A DNA stretch of 64,000 nt from a marine gamma proteobacterium HTCC2143 (GTDB lineage: Bacteria; Pseudomonadota; Gammaproteobacteria; Pseudomonadales; Dasaniaceae): positions 124,001 to 188,000 of the forward strand of contig AAVT01000004.1 in assembly GCA_000169075.1 (NCBI GenBank), given 5' to 3'. Both the position numbers and the translations under genes were made by a program. This document shows positions 27,833 to 36,826 of this stretch, one piece after another. Position 1 is the stretch's first letter. The number at the start of each line of letters is the position of its first letter. Below the pieces are notes generated by a model. It searched no databases and was not told where the DNA came from. It saw only the letters and a list, made by a program, of their open reading frames with translations.

Positions 27833-28507
27833 TTACCAAAGGTAGAAGAATGCAAAAATAAAAACCCACACTAAATCGACAAAGTGCCAATATAGCCCTG
27901 TGATTTCCACGATATGATAGCCTTTGCCCTCGTAATGACCTTTACGCACGCGGTTAGCAATAATAGAAAGATAAATAACCCCAGCGCTTACGTGTATGCC
28001 ATGAAATCCGGTGATCATGAAAAAGGCAGATCCAAACTGTGTTGCGCCCATAGGGTTACCCCATGGCCTCACGCCTTCATGTATTAACTTGCTCCACTCG
28101 AAGGCCTGCATACCAACAAATGACGCCCCCAAAAGAGCTGTTGCAATCATTAATAGAAAGGTTTTTTTGCGATCGCCCTGATAGGCATAATTGACGGCTA
28201 ATGCCATGGTTCCGCTGCTGGTGATCAATACAAATGTCATAATGGCGATAAGAATTAGAGGTATATGCTGACCTGCAATGGTGAGAGCAAACACTTCGCT
28301 AGTGTTGGGCCAAGGTTCGGTTGCCGACATACGCACATTCATATAACCAGTAAGAAATATACTGAAAATAAAGGTATCGCTGAGTAAAAATATCCACATC
28401 ATTAACTTTCCCCAAGGCATGGGGAAGGTTTCTTTATCGTTAGCCCAGTCGCTATTTAAGCTTTGCCAGCGTGTATCAACGGTTGGTTTGTTTGTCTCTG
28501 TTGTCAT
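27833..28507 (-). CDS. ctaE: Cytochrome c oxidase subunit III
   Basis: A 224-residue heme-copper oxidase subunit III with five to seven membrane helices. Conserved features are MPWGKLMMWIFLLSDTFIF near the N-terminus, the Glu in QAFEWSKL, FFMITGFHGIHVSAG, and the C-terminal YWHFVDLVWVFIF. It supports proton uptake and stability of subunit I. It lies just after a second subunit III-like gene (10 bases apart). Of the two, this one carries the canonical signature. Confidence 0.92.
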   Translation of the reverse strand: MTTETNKPTVDTRWQSLNSDWANDKETFPMPWGKLMMWIFLLSDTFIFSIFLTGYMNVRMSATEPWPNTSEVFALTIAGQHIPLILIAIMTFVLITSSGTMALAVNYAYQGDRKKTFLLMIATALLGASFVGMQAFEWSKLIHEGVRPWGNPMGATQFGSAFFMITGFHGIHVSAGVIYLSIIANRVRKGHYEGKGYHIVEITGLYWHFVDLVWVFIFAFFYLW

Positions 28508-28516
28508 TTCGAAACC

Positions 28517-29182
28517 TCAAAATCCACATAGGGCAGCTAATGTTTTATAGGTATCTGGTGTGCTGGTGAGTAAGGCAAATAAAAGTACCCACACCAATAA
28601 TAGGTAGTGCCAATAATTGGCGCATAAACTCGTGCTAATAATGAGCGAGTTTTGTGTCTGCGCCGTTGAGCGTAAACCTAGTCGCAATAGAACAAATATA
28701 CCGCCGACTAAATGCAGACCATGAATCGCGGTAAATAAATAGAAGTAACTATTAGCCGGGTTGCTGGCAACAAAGTAACCTAGGTCTATCAGGTGCTGCC
28801 AAACTAATATTTGGGCGCCAATAAATGCAAGCGTGAAGAGTCCGCATAACGCTATTGCGATGTTGGCGGCAAGTAATCGATTGTTCTTTGCGCTGCTACT
28901 GGCAAACTGAATAGCGACACTCGCAGCCAGTAGAATGCCCGTATTAACCCACAATTGCTGGGGATTAGTGAATGGTTGCCAGGCTTGCCCTGCAAGCGCT
29001 TGAAAATCAGGGAATTGAGAACGTGCAAGAAAGGTCACAATAAAGAGTGAAAAAAGAACGCTAATAACGGCTAGAAAAAATCGCAAAGCAACGGTCTTTC
29101 TGGATATTTCACTGTTAAATCCGCCGCTAGCGGTGGCCGACGGAGAGTTTAACCACGATTTTTCCCGCAATGTCGCAAACAT
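28517..29182 (-). CDS. Second cytochrome c oxidase subunit III-like protein
   Basis: A 221-residue membrane protein of the subunit III family, more divergent than the next gene. The start is the ATG at 29182, just after the subunit I stop, preceded by GGGAGG; a longer frame runs into subunit I and was discounted. FYLFTAIHGLHLVGG matches the HGxHVxxG core. The C-terminal CANYWHYLLLVWVLLFALL matches the YWHFVDxVW segment but with LLL where HFVD is usual. Tandem subunit III genes are known in some caa3-type operons. A role as an assembly or additional subunit is inferred. Confidence 0.85.
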   Translation of the reverse strand: MFATLREKSWLNSPSATASGGFNSEISRKTVALRFFLAVISVLFSLFIVTFLARSQFPDFQALAGQAWQPFTNPQQLWVNTGILLAASVAIQFASSSAKNNRLLAANIAIALCGLFTLAFIGAQILVWQHLIDLGYFVASNPANSYFYLFTAIHGLHLVGGIFVLLRLGLRSTAQTQNSLIISTSLCANYWHYLLLVWVLLFALLTSTPDTYKTLAALCGF

Positions 29183-29183
29183 A

Positions 29184-30953
29184 TCAATGCTCCTCCCTAA
29201 TTTGCAAGGTTTGCCCAGGCTCAAGAGGCACGTCGTCGTTTGACATGTTTTGAGGGATATAATCGTCCCGTGCGCCCGGGACACTAAAGTCATAGGCCCA
29301 TCGATGCACTTCAGGCAGTTTTTCACCCCAGTTACCATGTGCTGGTGGTATTTGCTCCGCTTGCCACTCTAACGACGTTGCATGCCAGGGATTGGGGCCG
29401 GATTTTTCACCCTTAAAAATGCTCCAAATAACATTGGCGATAAATATAAGTTGAGCCAGCCCAACTAAAATTGCCGCAACGGTAATGCTCGCATTCAAAG
29501 TCTGCGCGGACTCGGGAATAAAGTCGGTCGTACCCATAGCATAATAGCGGCGCGGTACGCCTAAAAACCCTAAATAATGCATAGGAAGATAAATAGCATA
29601 GGTGCCAAGGAATGTGCACCAAAAATGGAGTTTACCCAGCGTGGCGTTAAACATTTTGCCAGTAATCAGTGGGTACCAATGATACAAGGCTGCAAATAAC
29701 ACCAAGATCGGAGAGACTCCCATCACCATATGGAAGTGGGCGACGACAAAATAAGTATCTGACAAGGGTAAGTCGATAACGACGTTGCCCAAAAACAGCC
29801 CGGTCAAACCACCGTGTGTGAACGTGAAGATGAAACCAATCGCGAATAGCATGGGCGTTGTAAGATGAATATTGCCACGCCACAAAGTGAGTACCCAATT
29901 GTAAACTTTTATAGCGGTGGGCACTGCAATAATCAAAGTCGTTGTGGCGAAGAAAAAACCAAAGGCGGGGTGCATGCCGCTGACATACATGTGATGGGCC
30001 CACACCACAAAGCTCATAGCGCCAATGGCGACGATGGCCCATACCATCATGCGGTAGCCAAAAATATTTTTACGTGCGTGTACCGCTAGTACGTCCGAGA
30101 CCATACCGAAGGCGGGTAGTGCAACGATGTAAACTTCGGGATGACCAAAAAACCAGAACAAGTGCTGGAACAAAATGGGGCTGCCACCTGTGTAGTCCAG
30201 CTGTTCTCCCATGGAAACAATAGCCGGCATAAAAAAGCTTGTGCTTAGCAATTTGTCAAATAGCATCATAATGGCACTAACTAAGAGAGCAGGGAATGCC
30301 AGTAGGCCTAAGATGGTGGCGACAAAAATACCCCAAATAGAAAGAGGCATTCGCATTAATGTCATTCCTTTCGTTCGCGCTTGCAAAATGGTGGTGACAT
30401 AATTTAGTCCGCCCATTGTGAAGGCCACAATAAATATCGCTAATGATAAAAGCATAAGAACAATGCCCATATCATATCCTGGGGTACCATCGAGAATTGC
30501 CTGGGGCGGGTACAGCGTCCAGCCTGCGCCAGTAGGGCCTCCGGGAACAAAAAAGCTCGCCAGTAAAACGATGACGGCAAGTAGGTAAGTCCAATAGCTG
30601 AGCATGTTGAGATAGGGAAAAACCATATCTCTGGCACCAATCATGAGAGGTATGAGATAGTTACCAAAGCCTCCCAGCAAGAGCGCGGTCAGCAAATAAA
30701 TCACCATAATCATGCCGTGCATGGTGACGAACTGCAGGTAGGAACTTGGATCAATAAAGTCAAACGATTCAGGGAAGCCAAGCTGCAGGCGCATTAGGCC
30801 CGACAGCACGAGTGCCACTAAGCCCACTAGAATGGCGGTAATACCGTATTGAATAGCGATGACTTTGTGGTCTTGGCTCCAAACGTACTTACTAATAAAG
30901 CTGCTAGGGTTGTGAAGTTCTTCAACCTGATCAGCTATTGCTACATGTTCCAT
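29184..30953 (-). CDS. ctaD: Cytochrome c oxidase subunit I
   Basis: Catalytic subunit of a heme-copper oxidase, 589 residues, about 12 helices plus extra C-terminal segments. FGHPEVYIVALPAFGM carries the CuB His and the cross-linked Tyr and the Glu of the D-channel (A-type family). WAHHMYVSGMHPAFG holds two further CuB histidines. The K-channel Lys is in AIKVYNWVLTLW, and VAHFHMVMG holds the heme ligands. The D-channel entry Asp and following Asn are kept (ARDMVFPYLNML), although the second Asn usual there is Met. It reduces O2 to water at the end of the respiratory chain. Confidence 0.96.
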   Translation of the reverse strand: MEHVAIADQVEELHNPSSFISKYVWSQDHKVIAIQYGITAILVGLVALVLSGLMRLQLGFPESFDFIDPSSYLQFVTMHGMIMVIYLLTALLLGGFGNYLIPLMIGARDMVFPYLNMLSYWTYLLAVIVLLASFFVPGGPTGAGWTLYPPQAILDGTPGYDMGIVLMLLSLAIFIVAFTMGGLNYVTTILQARTKGMTLMRMPLSIWGIFVATILGLLAFPALLVSAIMMLFDKLLSTSFFMPAIVSMGEQLDYTGGSPILFQHLFWFFGHPEVYIVALPAFGMVSDVLAVHARKNIFGYRMMVWAIVAIGAMSFVVWAHHMYVSGMHPAFGFFFATTTLIIAVPTAIKVYNWVLTLWRGNIHLTTPMLFAIGFIFTFTHGGLTGLFLGNVVIDLPLSDTYFVVAHFHMVMGVSPILVLFAALYHWYPLITGKMFNATLGKLHFWCTFLGTYAIYLPMHYLGFLGVPRRYYAMGTTDFIPESAQTLNASITVAAILVGLAQLIFIANVIWSIFKGEKSGPNPWHATSLEWQAEQIPPAHGNWGEKLPEVHRWAYDFSVPGARDDYIPQNMSNDDVPLEPGQTLQIREEH

Positions 30954-30984
30954 TTAATCGTCCTCTGCATAATGGACTGGCAAA

Positions 30985-32337
30985 TTAAAACGTGTTGATA
31001 TGGGTCAGCAGGTCGTTAATATCCTGCTCGCTGGTAAGCATTTTTGCCATTAGGATCATTTGTTTCCCGTACTGATCTTTGGCGTTTGTGCCGCGAATAC
31101 CCTTCTTAAAATGGGTTAGCTGACGCTTCAGATACCAGTCCTGTTGGCCTGCAAGGCGGGGAGCATTTAAGGCAAAATTCCCTTCGCCTTGGCGGCCATG
31201 GCAGGCGCCACAGGTAACATAAAGCGAGGCGCCTTTATCGGCATTACCTTCAACGGTGTTAGTTGTTTGGGTCTCTTCAAGGGTGCTTATGTAGGCGGCA
31301 ACATTACGAAGGGTTACTGGGTCTGCCAATATTTGAGCCATGCCCACCATTTGTTGGCCAAAAATATCGTCTTTATGGCTGCCACGAATTCCATTCTGAT
31401 AGTTTTTAATTTGGCGGGTAATGTACCAATCGCTTAGTCCTGCAAGTTTTGGGGCGTTCATGGATGCATTGCCTTCGCCTTGCTGGCCGTGGCAGGCGCC
31501 ACAAGAAATATAGCTATTCTCGCCGGCAACGGCGTCACCGCTTCCGCCCTGTTGAGTTTCGGCAAAGGTGGGCAGAGTTGTTAGCCACTTGTTATATTCC
31601 TGCGGCGAAACAACATGGACATAGCCGCGCATGGCATAGTGGGCGATACCACACAGTTCCATACAAAGAATGTCAAAACGGCCTTCCCTTGTGGGAGTGA
31701 ACCATAGTTTTGAAATAGTGCCTGGAACTAAATCCATCTTTACTCGAAATTGCGGGACGGTAAAGTTATGAAGCACATCTTTTGAGCGCAACAATACTTT
31801 GGTAGGTTGACCTAAAGGCAGTTTCAGCTCGCTACTGAGAACGAGCCTATCATCTTGGCCAGCGGGATCTGAGGGATTGATACCGAGTGGATTAGTCGTG
31901 CTTACAAAAGGATTGTCGGCGCTGCCCAATTTCCCGTCTGCGCCAGGAAATCTAAATCCCCACTGCCATTGCTGACCAACTACTTCGACAATTTTAGCCT
32001 CTTCAGGTATGTCGACAAACTGTGCCCAAACCACCAGACCTGGTGCCAGCATGGCGACAACGCCGAGAGTGGTAATACCTGTCAGCCAGTATTCGAGCTT
32101 TTTGTTTTCAGGCTCGTAGTCGGATTTATGCCCCTTTTTGAAGCGAAATTTATAAACGCAGTAAGCTAAAAATAAATTGACTAGAACGAAAACTATACCT
32201 GTTATCCAAAAAGTAATGCCAATGGTGTCGTCAATCGCTCCCCAATTAGATGCCAATGGCGTAAACCACCAGGGGCTTAGGAAATGAAACGCAACTGTCC
32301 CAATCACTAACAAAAGTAACGCGATTACTAGTTTCAT
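30985..32337 (-). CDS. ctaC: Cytochrome c oxidase subunit II with two C-terminal cytochrome c domains
   Basis: A 450-residue fusion. Two N-terminal membrane helices lead to the periplasmic CuA cupredoxin domain, with GQQWQWGFRF and ligands His190, Cys225, Cys229, His233 and Met236. Two class I cytochrome c domains follow, each with CGACH: Cys279-Cys282-His283 and Cys376-Cys379-His380. They accept electrons from soluble carriers or the bc1 complex and pass them to CuA. The domain architecture is CuA-cyt c-cyt c. It is the first gene of the leftward operon, 31 bases before subunit I. The two cytochrome domains resemble each other (each has GQQGEG/GRQGEG and KLAG/RLAG), which suggests internal duplication. 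Confidence 0.95.
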   Translation of the reverse strand: MKLVIALLLLVIGTVAFHFLSPWWFTPLASNWGAIDDTIGITFWITGIVFVLVNLFLAYCVYKFRFKKGHKSDYEPENKKLEYWLTGITTLGVVAMLAPGLVVWAQFVDIPEEAKIVEVVGQQWQWGFRFPGADGKLGSADNPFVSTTNPLGINPSDPAGQDDRLVLSSELKLPLGQPTKVLLRSKDVLHNFTVPQFRVKMDLVPGTISKLWFTPTREGRFDILCMELCGIAHYAMRGYVHVVSPQEYNKWLTTLPTFAETQQGGSGDAVAGENSYISCGACHGQQGEGNASMNAPKLAGLSDWYITRQIKNYQNGIRGSHKDDIFGQQMVGMAQILADPVTLRNVAAYISTLEETQTTNTVEGNADKGASLYVTCGACHGRQGEGNFALNAPRLAGQQDWYLKRQLTHFKKGIRGTNAKDQYGKQMILMAKMLTSEQDINDLLTHINTF

Positions 32338-32465
32338 AGTTTACTAGTCCATTATTTTATTGGATGAGCAATATCTCATTGGGATTTTTTGATAAAATTA
32401 CATAGAAAGATCACCCAATAAGTACATTTTTTTATCCTAATAATTAATACGAATAATCTAATTTT

Positions 32466-33020
32466 TTAGGGTGCTGAGTGCATAAAGCGTTTAAACAATC
32501 GCTGGGCATCGATCACTAATCTTGGTGTAGATGATCCCTCGCCGGCAGTTTCCATATTTGGATGCTTGTCGATAATTCCGCTTAGCGCTTGTTCCTGTTC
32601 TAGAGTTATATCGACAAAGAATATATGTCTTCCATCATCTAATGTTTTCTTGAACCGAGCGAAATCATGATGTATTTCCTGGGTGCCAATGAAGCCACCT
32701 TCCCAGGTGCAGAAACCCAATAAAATTATTGCGAGAAAAATAAAAGGGATCCATGTATAGGTTTGTGTGACGCCAGATAGGCCAGCGAATAATAAAACAG
32801 CAATGCTAATGAAAAGGCCTATGAAAAATCCAATCTCCGTTTTATAAACAACGTCAGATTTTAAAACGGATTCTACGGCGTGAAGATGATGGTTTTCTAA
32901 GCCTGCTTCATTATTACTTAATACGTGGAATTGCGGTTTTTCGAAGCCTATACTACTAAGTTCGTTTTCAAGAGTGGCTAGATCGTCCAAACTATCGCTA
33001 ATATAGAAATGTCTTTTCAT
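32466..33020 (-). CDS. Two-helix membrane protein with N-terminal cytosolic domain
   Basis: A 184-residue protein. Residues 1-60 resemble the short domain of general-stress-protein-17M-like proteins (MKRHFYISDSLDDLATLENE, with FHVLSNNEAGLENHHLHAVE). Two membrane helices are at about 63-85 and 90-108, followed by GFIGTQEIHH and a soluble C-terminal tail (FARFKKTLDDGRHIFFVDIT). Homologues of this type are common next to oxidase or stress genes, often labelled as magnesium transporter-like or NAD/FAD-utilising without evidence. The function is unknown. It lies 128 bases upstream of the oxidase operon in the same direction. Confidence 0.7.
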   Translation of the reverse strand: MKRHFYISDSLDDLATLENELSSIGFEKPQFHVLSNNEAGLENHHLHAVESVLKSDVVYKTEIGFFIGLFISIAVLLFAGLSGVTQTYTWIPFIFLAIILLGFCTWEGGFIGTQEIHHDFARFKKTLDDGRHIFFVDITLEQEQALSGIIDKHPNMETAGEGSSTPRLVIDAQRLFKRFMHSAP

Positions 33021-34179
33021 AACAAATTCCTATTTTTTCGTGTAGAAGGTTGCTCTTTTCGCGAGTATAGGCTTACAAAAAATTAAAAGCTATTTTTTTA
33101 GAACGTAATTAATTTATTCCCGGTTTTTTTTAATTTATGTCATATAGAATGAGTTTTTTACAGTAAAATTAAATAATAAATCATGAAAAAGTTATTTATT
33201 CAGTCTTTTCTTGTACCATTAATATTTATTGTTCGAAAAATTTTACCATTTAAAAATAAAAGATAATTAATAGATTATTTTTAATACACCTATTTAATAA
33301 TTGCACAGTAAATATAATTAAAAAGTTTACTTTAATTCCTGCAAAATTATTTACATCTTTAAAGATTGCTATTATTTCAATGATAAAAATTATTTGTTTT
33401 TAGAAATAAGAAGTTCTTGTCAGCTTTTTCATTCGTAGCTAGATTTTTTTCGCCGATTAAACATTAAGCTTCTTATGCTTTTCAGTTAATTATATTTTAT
33501 CGTTCTTTCTTATGGGATTATCTTATTTCAAGATTTTGATTGATCCGTGTTTTATTGTGATAAAAAGATCGTAATTTTTACTGTTCAGATATTTGAAATT
33601 TTCTTTAGCGTTAGTGCCTGCAGTTATTCTGGAGTGGCCTCAGGTTTTAATTGAAAGATAGCTAAAGCTTGTTTTTCCTTGGCGCATTAGGCGCCGCTCA
33701 GGCATTGTCATGCATCTATGAAAGGGGTGCTGTGAATAGACTAGCATGCCGCAGGGTTGTGACCCGAGGCTACTCTTTGTGTCGGTTTTTTCGATCGATG
33801 TAAGCAGAAGAAAAGGGCACTTTCTGTTCCATTCCGGCTATACTGGTCGGCGTCACTATCGACACCAGTGATTACACTTTCAGAGACGGTAAGTCGCATT
33901 GTAACTAGTGTCAGAGTCCTCTAAGTAGTGACGATGAAGCCACAACAACTTCCTGCGACGATGTTAAACCAGTCCCAATGATACAGGCCGACCTGGTCTT
34001 CAGTTGCAATGGTGGACAAGATCAAAGTCTACACCCGGCTGGAGGTATAAAAGTACAATGATGAGCTGTTGTTATTTCAGCGCTCGACGTGGCAGCGATT
34101 GATTACGATCAGCGGTATTGGCATTCAGTTGACAATAGTAAAAACCAAAAGATTCATGCAATATAAAAAGCGAGGTTGA
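33021..34179. other. Long AT-rich non-coding region with remnants
   Basis: No intact gene. From about 33060 to 33560 the sequence is strikingly AT-rich with many A and T runs; after that composition is closer to the rest of the window. A plus-strand frame at about 34008-34180 with one in-frame TAA carries LITISGIGIQLTI, which loosely resembles the GIG motif of IS110-type transposases. The first part could be an H-NS-type silencer target or the regulatory region of the flanking genes, but no promoter is confident. Confidence 0.5.
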
Positions 34180-34404
34180 ATGAGAATGAAAATCCAAAAA
34201 TACCGTGTCAAGATTAAACAGGTTGGCAGTACTTGGACTAGCGAGATTTGGCGAAAAGTGTCTAAAAATGAAGCTGCCGTCTCTAAAGGTCAGGCAGGGT
34301 TTGCAAGCGAGCAGGAAGCTCAGTCCTGGGGCGAAACAGAGTTAAAAGCCTTTCTTAGTCATCTTGGTGATAGAAATCAACGCAGGGCAGAAAAACGCAG
34401 CTAG
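34180..34404 (+). CDS. DUF3622-like small protein
   Basis: A 74-residue basic protein. The pattern YRVKIKQVGSTWTSEIWRKV, then VSKGQAGFASEQEAQSWGE and LKAFLSHLGDRNQRRAEKRS matches, from memory, the DUF3622 family of small gammaproteobacterial proteins. A GAGG ribosome site precedes the ATG at 34180. The function is unknown. It is on its own between the AT-rich gap and a convergent rhodanese gene. Confidence 0.75.
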   Translation: MRMKIQKYRVKIKQVGSTWTSEIWRKVSKNEAAVSKGQAGFASEQEAQSWGETELKAFLSHLGDRNQRRAEKRS

Positions 34405-34603
34405 ACGATTTTCAGTTCTGAGCCGGCTTTTGCTTCGTTACATCCATGGGCGCAGTATCTATCTAGGCAAATACATGAGGTATCCTGGGTTTTCTTGGTT
34501 AGTGGGGCTGCTAGGTGTAGCCACTGCGCGCCGGTCAATAAGGCTAACAAGTGAACTTACAGATATGATCAGCCGGTACGTTATTACCAGTGCGGCAGTT
34601 CGC

Positions 34604-35473
34604 CTAGGGCTCCGTACCAATTGTCAAAGGTCTCGAATCGTCAAGTACCCATTCAGACATAGAGCCATCATAAACGGCAACGTTGTTCTGCCCCATTAAT
34701 TTACAGGCAAAGGCGTCGATGGTTGCCGCGATACCGCCACCGCAATAGGTAATGACACGGTCTGAAGAGAGCGCGTCTTGTGCATTTAGATGTGCCTCAA
34801 GGTCGTCGGCAGGAAGAAAATATTGTTCGCAGAGCAGACTTGAATAACTCATGGGTTTACTTCCAGGGATATGACCCCGGCGGGTGTAGTAGAAACTGCC
34901 ACTGCCTTCGTATATGCTCTGATCGAGCGCGTTTATAGTACAGATTTCGCCATTTAAACCCCTTTCTATTTCCTCAATGTCAGCAATGACGGCATGCTTT
35001 GTAGCAATTTCGAATGGGCTCTCTGGGTAGCGCTTGTCACCGCCCTCGGTAGTTAGACCTGCCTCTCGCCAGGCATTAAAACTACCATTAACAATTTTAA
35101 CATTATCGTGTCCGGCATAGTGAAGCAGCCACCAAGCTCTAGTGGCCCACATTAAATTTCCAGATGAATACAGTATCACCTCATTGCTATTGCCGATGCC
35201 GGCCTCGGAGATAACTTCGCCAAGCCGTTGTTCATCGGGCAAGGTAAAATTGAGTATCGATGAGGCGTTGGACCAGTGCTTGATTAGGTCAATGAACCCA
35301 GCACCGGGAATATGAGCGGTTTGATATTTTTCTCGACCGCTTTCTACCAGATAACCGCCACCGTGTTGTTGGGTCAAAAATACCGAGGTATCAAAGATTC
35401 TTAGATTGTCATCATTGAGCCGTTCACTAAGGGTATTGACATCTATGAGGAGGTCAGTCCGAACATATTCCAT
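34604..35473 (-). CDS. Rhodanese-type sulfurtransferase (SseA-like)
   Basis: A tandem rhodanese of 289 residues. The N-terminal inactive domain includes HIPGAGFIDL and YSSGNLMWATRAWWLL. The C-terminal domain carries the active-site Cys244 in YCGGGIAATIDAF. The usual CRxGxT/R loop is CGGGIAA here, within the range seen for thiosulfate/3-mercaptopyruvate sulfurtransferases. It transfers sulfane sulfur to cyanide or thiols; the physiological donor is not clear. It reads leftward and is not obviously in an operon. Confidence 0.9.
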   Translation of the reverse strand: MEYVRTDLLIDVNTLSERLNDDNLRIFDTSVFLTQQHGGGYLVESGREKYQTAHIPGAGFIDLIKHWSNASSILNFTLPDEQRLGEVISEAGIGNSNEVILYSSGNLMWATRAWWLLHYAGHDNVKIVNGSFNAWREAGLTTEGGDKRYPESPFEIATKHAVIADIEEIERGLNGEICTINALDQSIYEGSGSFYYTRRGHIPGSKPMSYSSLLCEQYFLPADDLEAHLNAQDALSSDRVITYCGGGIAATIDAFACKLMGQNNVAVYDGSMSEWVLDDSRPLTIGTEP

Positions 35474-35666
35474 GGTTATTATTTCTCACTTGTTTAGGTG
35501 CGGCTAGCGTCCGTTGATTGGCTTTTACTGCTTCTGTCATAACAGTCTACGTTTATTTGGCCGACATATGAAAGCTACCGTTAGAAAAATTGGCCTTCGA
35601 ATCACCCGAATCACCCTAGATAACCACACGGTGAATCACGCTATGCCTAGCCGTAATATGAACTGC

Positions 35667-35840
35667 TTAGATTCGATGACCATTAATTGACAAGATCCGC
35701 GGCTTACCGACGATGGTATTAAAGGACCTCGGTGCCAGTCCATGCGCCTCAATAGCATCGACGGGAGACTGCCTGCGAAGGTTTAGATGCCGGGACTCAT
35801 AATTGATGTGCCAACGAAAGCGCTGGGTCAGAGAGCAGAA
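35667..35840 (-). mobile_element. Transposase C-terminal remnant (IS481/IS3-like)
   Basis: A minus-strand frame of 57 codons without a start gives SLTQRFRWHINYESRHLNLR followed by QSPVDAIEAHGL. This resembles the end of an integrase-core transposase, where LxxRFxWHxNYxRxHxxLxxxTPxxA is typical of IS481/IS3 groups. It ends at TAA. It is separated from the truncated cyclase by six bases. No inverted repeats or further transposase could be found, so it is a scrap of an old insertion. The assignment rests on pattern memory. Confidence 0.45.
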
Positions 35841-35846
35841 TCAGCA

Positions 35847-36452
35847 TTAAAACGTGGGAGCCCGCTTTGCATCATCACGCCGATTTTCAATAAGCCAAGT
35901 CGCTGCTTCGGCGGACAATCCAGAAAAAGATAATGCCGCAACACTATGGACACCACGTAGAGAAGTGCCTAGATCAGGCTCAGTATTAGGCCAGAGAGCC
36001 CCCAATCCGTTTCGAAACAGAACTATAGATTGATCTGGTATCGGGTCATTGGTTTTTCCCCAGTCGATAATGTCGTCTATTGAAACTAAATAATCTCGAT
36101 TGGCGCTGACGGGTGCAGCTACGTCAATGAGCATTGCTGGTCCAATTAATTGACCTAGTGAGATTTTATTAACAGAGTACTTACCCTCAGCAAAATGCAC
36201 CGGTGCATCAATAGGGGTGCCACCATCCTCGGCTGCAGTGAATGAATGCGCCGAGTAGTAATATCCTGCTTCAGTCACGCCTTCGGCATCAGTAGTTAGT
36301 TTAAAAGGCTCTGCTGTGGGCCAAAATACTGAGTCCGCGGAGAGGCTATAGGTGAGGTCAATCCATCGCGAATCTTGCGCCACCACTGAGTGACTGAGAA
36401 TGACGGAAAGCAGCAATGAAAGCGCATGAGCAAACCGAAAAAAGGATTGCAA
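35847..36452 (-). CDS. Cyclase-family protein, truncated at the C-terminus
   Basis: A 201-residue protein of the cyclase/kynurenine-formamidase family, with an N-terminal signal peptide (residues 1-26, ending VVA). Residues 28-195 follow the family up to ATWLIENRRDDAKRA, then stop. Family members normally continue for about 50-60 residues with the conserved GIDTxSxDxG segment, which is absent. The metal motif HxGTHxDxPxH reads DGGTPIDAPVH (residues 76-86), so two usual His ligands are Asp and Pro, although His86 and Asp82 are kept. It is probably inactive or altered and may be a pseudogene. Confidence 0.6.
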   Translation of the reverse strand: MQSFFRFAHALSLLLSVILSHSVVAQDSRWIDLTYSLSADSVFWPTAEPFKLTTDAEGVTEAGYYYSAHSFTAAEDGGTPIDAPVHFAEGKYSVNKISLGQLIGPAMLIDVAAPVSANRDYLVSIDDIIDWGKTNDPIPDQSIVLFRNGLGALWPNTEPDLGTSLRGVHSVAALSFSGLSAEAATWLIENRRDDAKRAPTF

Positions 36453-36826
36453 AATTATAATTCAGGGATCAAGTCATCGATAAAGAAGTAAGCGGTCGGT
36501 AGGTTTAACATTGTCGAGGCCGATTTTTAAACAGCCCATAGGACTGGCAGGCTGGTTTTTCCAGAATGCTAGACGTTCATTTTATGCAGGAAAATGGCGC
36601 TGCAGCCGTGGGCAAGTCTCTGGTTCTTTAAAGAATCCGTCTCGCGGTCGTCTAAGGCAGCGCCTCACTCGGTAGCTCCATTGTAAGATCAGTGGGGCCA
36701 ATTGACCTCTACTACTATGCTGTTTAAACAACCATAGTCGGCTCTAAGTGCTATTAGCGGTCCTTAAGCTAGGTTTTAGCGAGCAGAAACGCGCTGTTAA
36801 AGACGATTCTGCCGCGATATCCCGCT
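36453..36826. other. Intergenic region without a recognisable gene
   Basis: About 370 bases upstream of the truncated cyclase. Both strands are interrupted by stops in all frames long enough to judge. No RNA motif or repeat was found. It is probably degraded sequence plus the cyclase promoter. Confidence 0.4.

Noticed and set aside
29647..30042. 131-codon frame within subunit I
   Set aside because: It overlaps the conserved catalytic core in another frame and has no start context.
34364..34699. 111-codon plus-strand frame after the DUF3622-like gene
   Set aside because: It overlaps both the end of that gene and the convergent rhodanese gene, and its composition is not protein-like.
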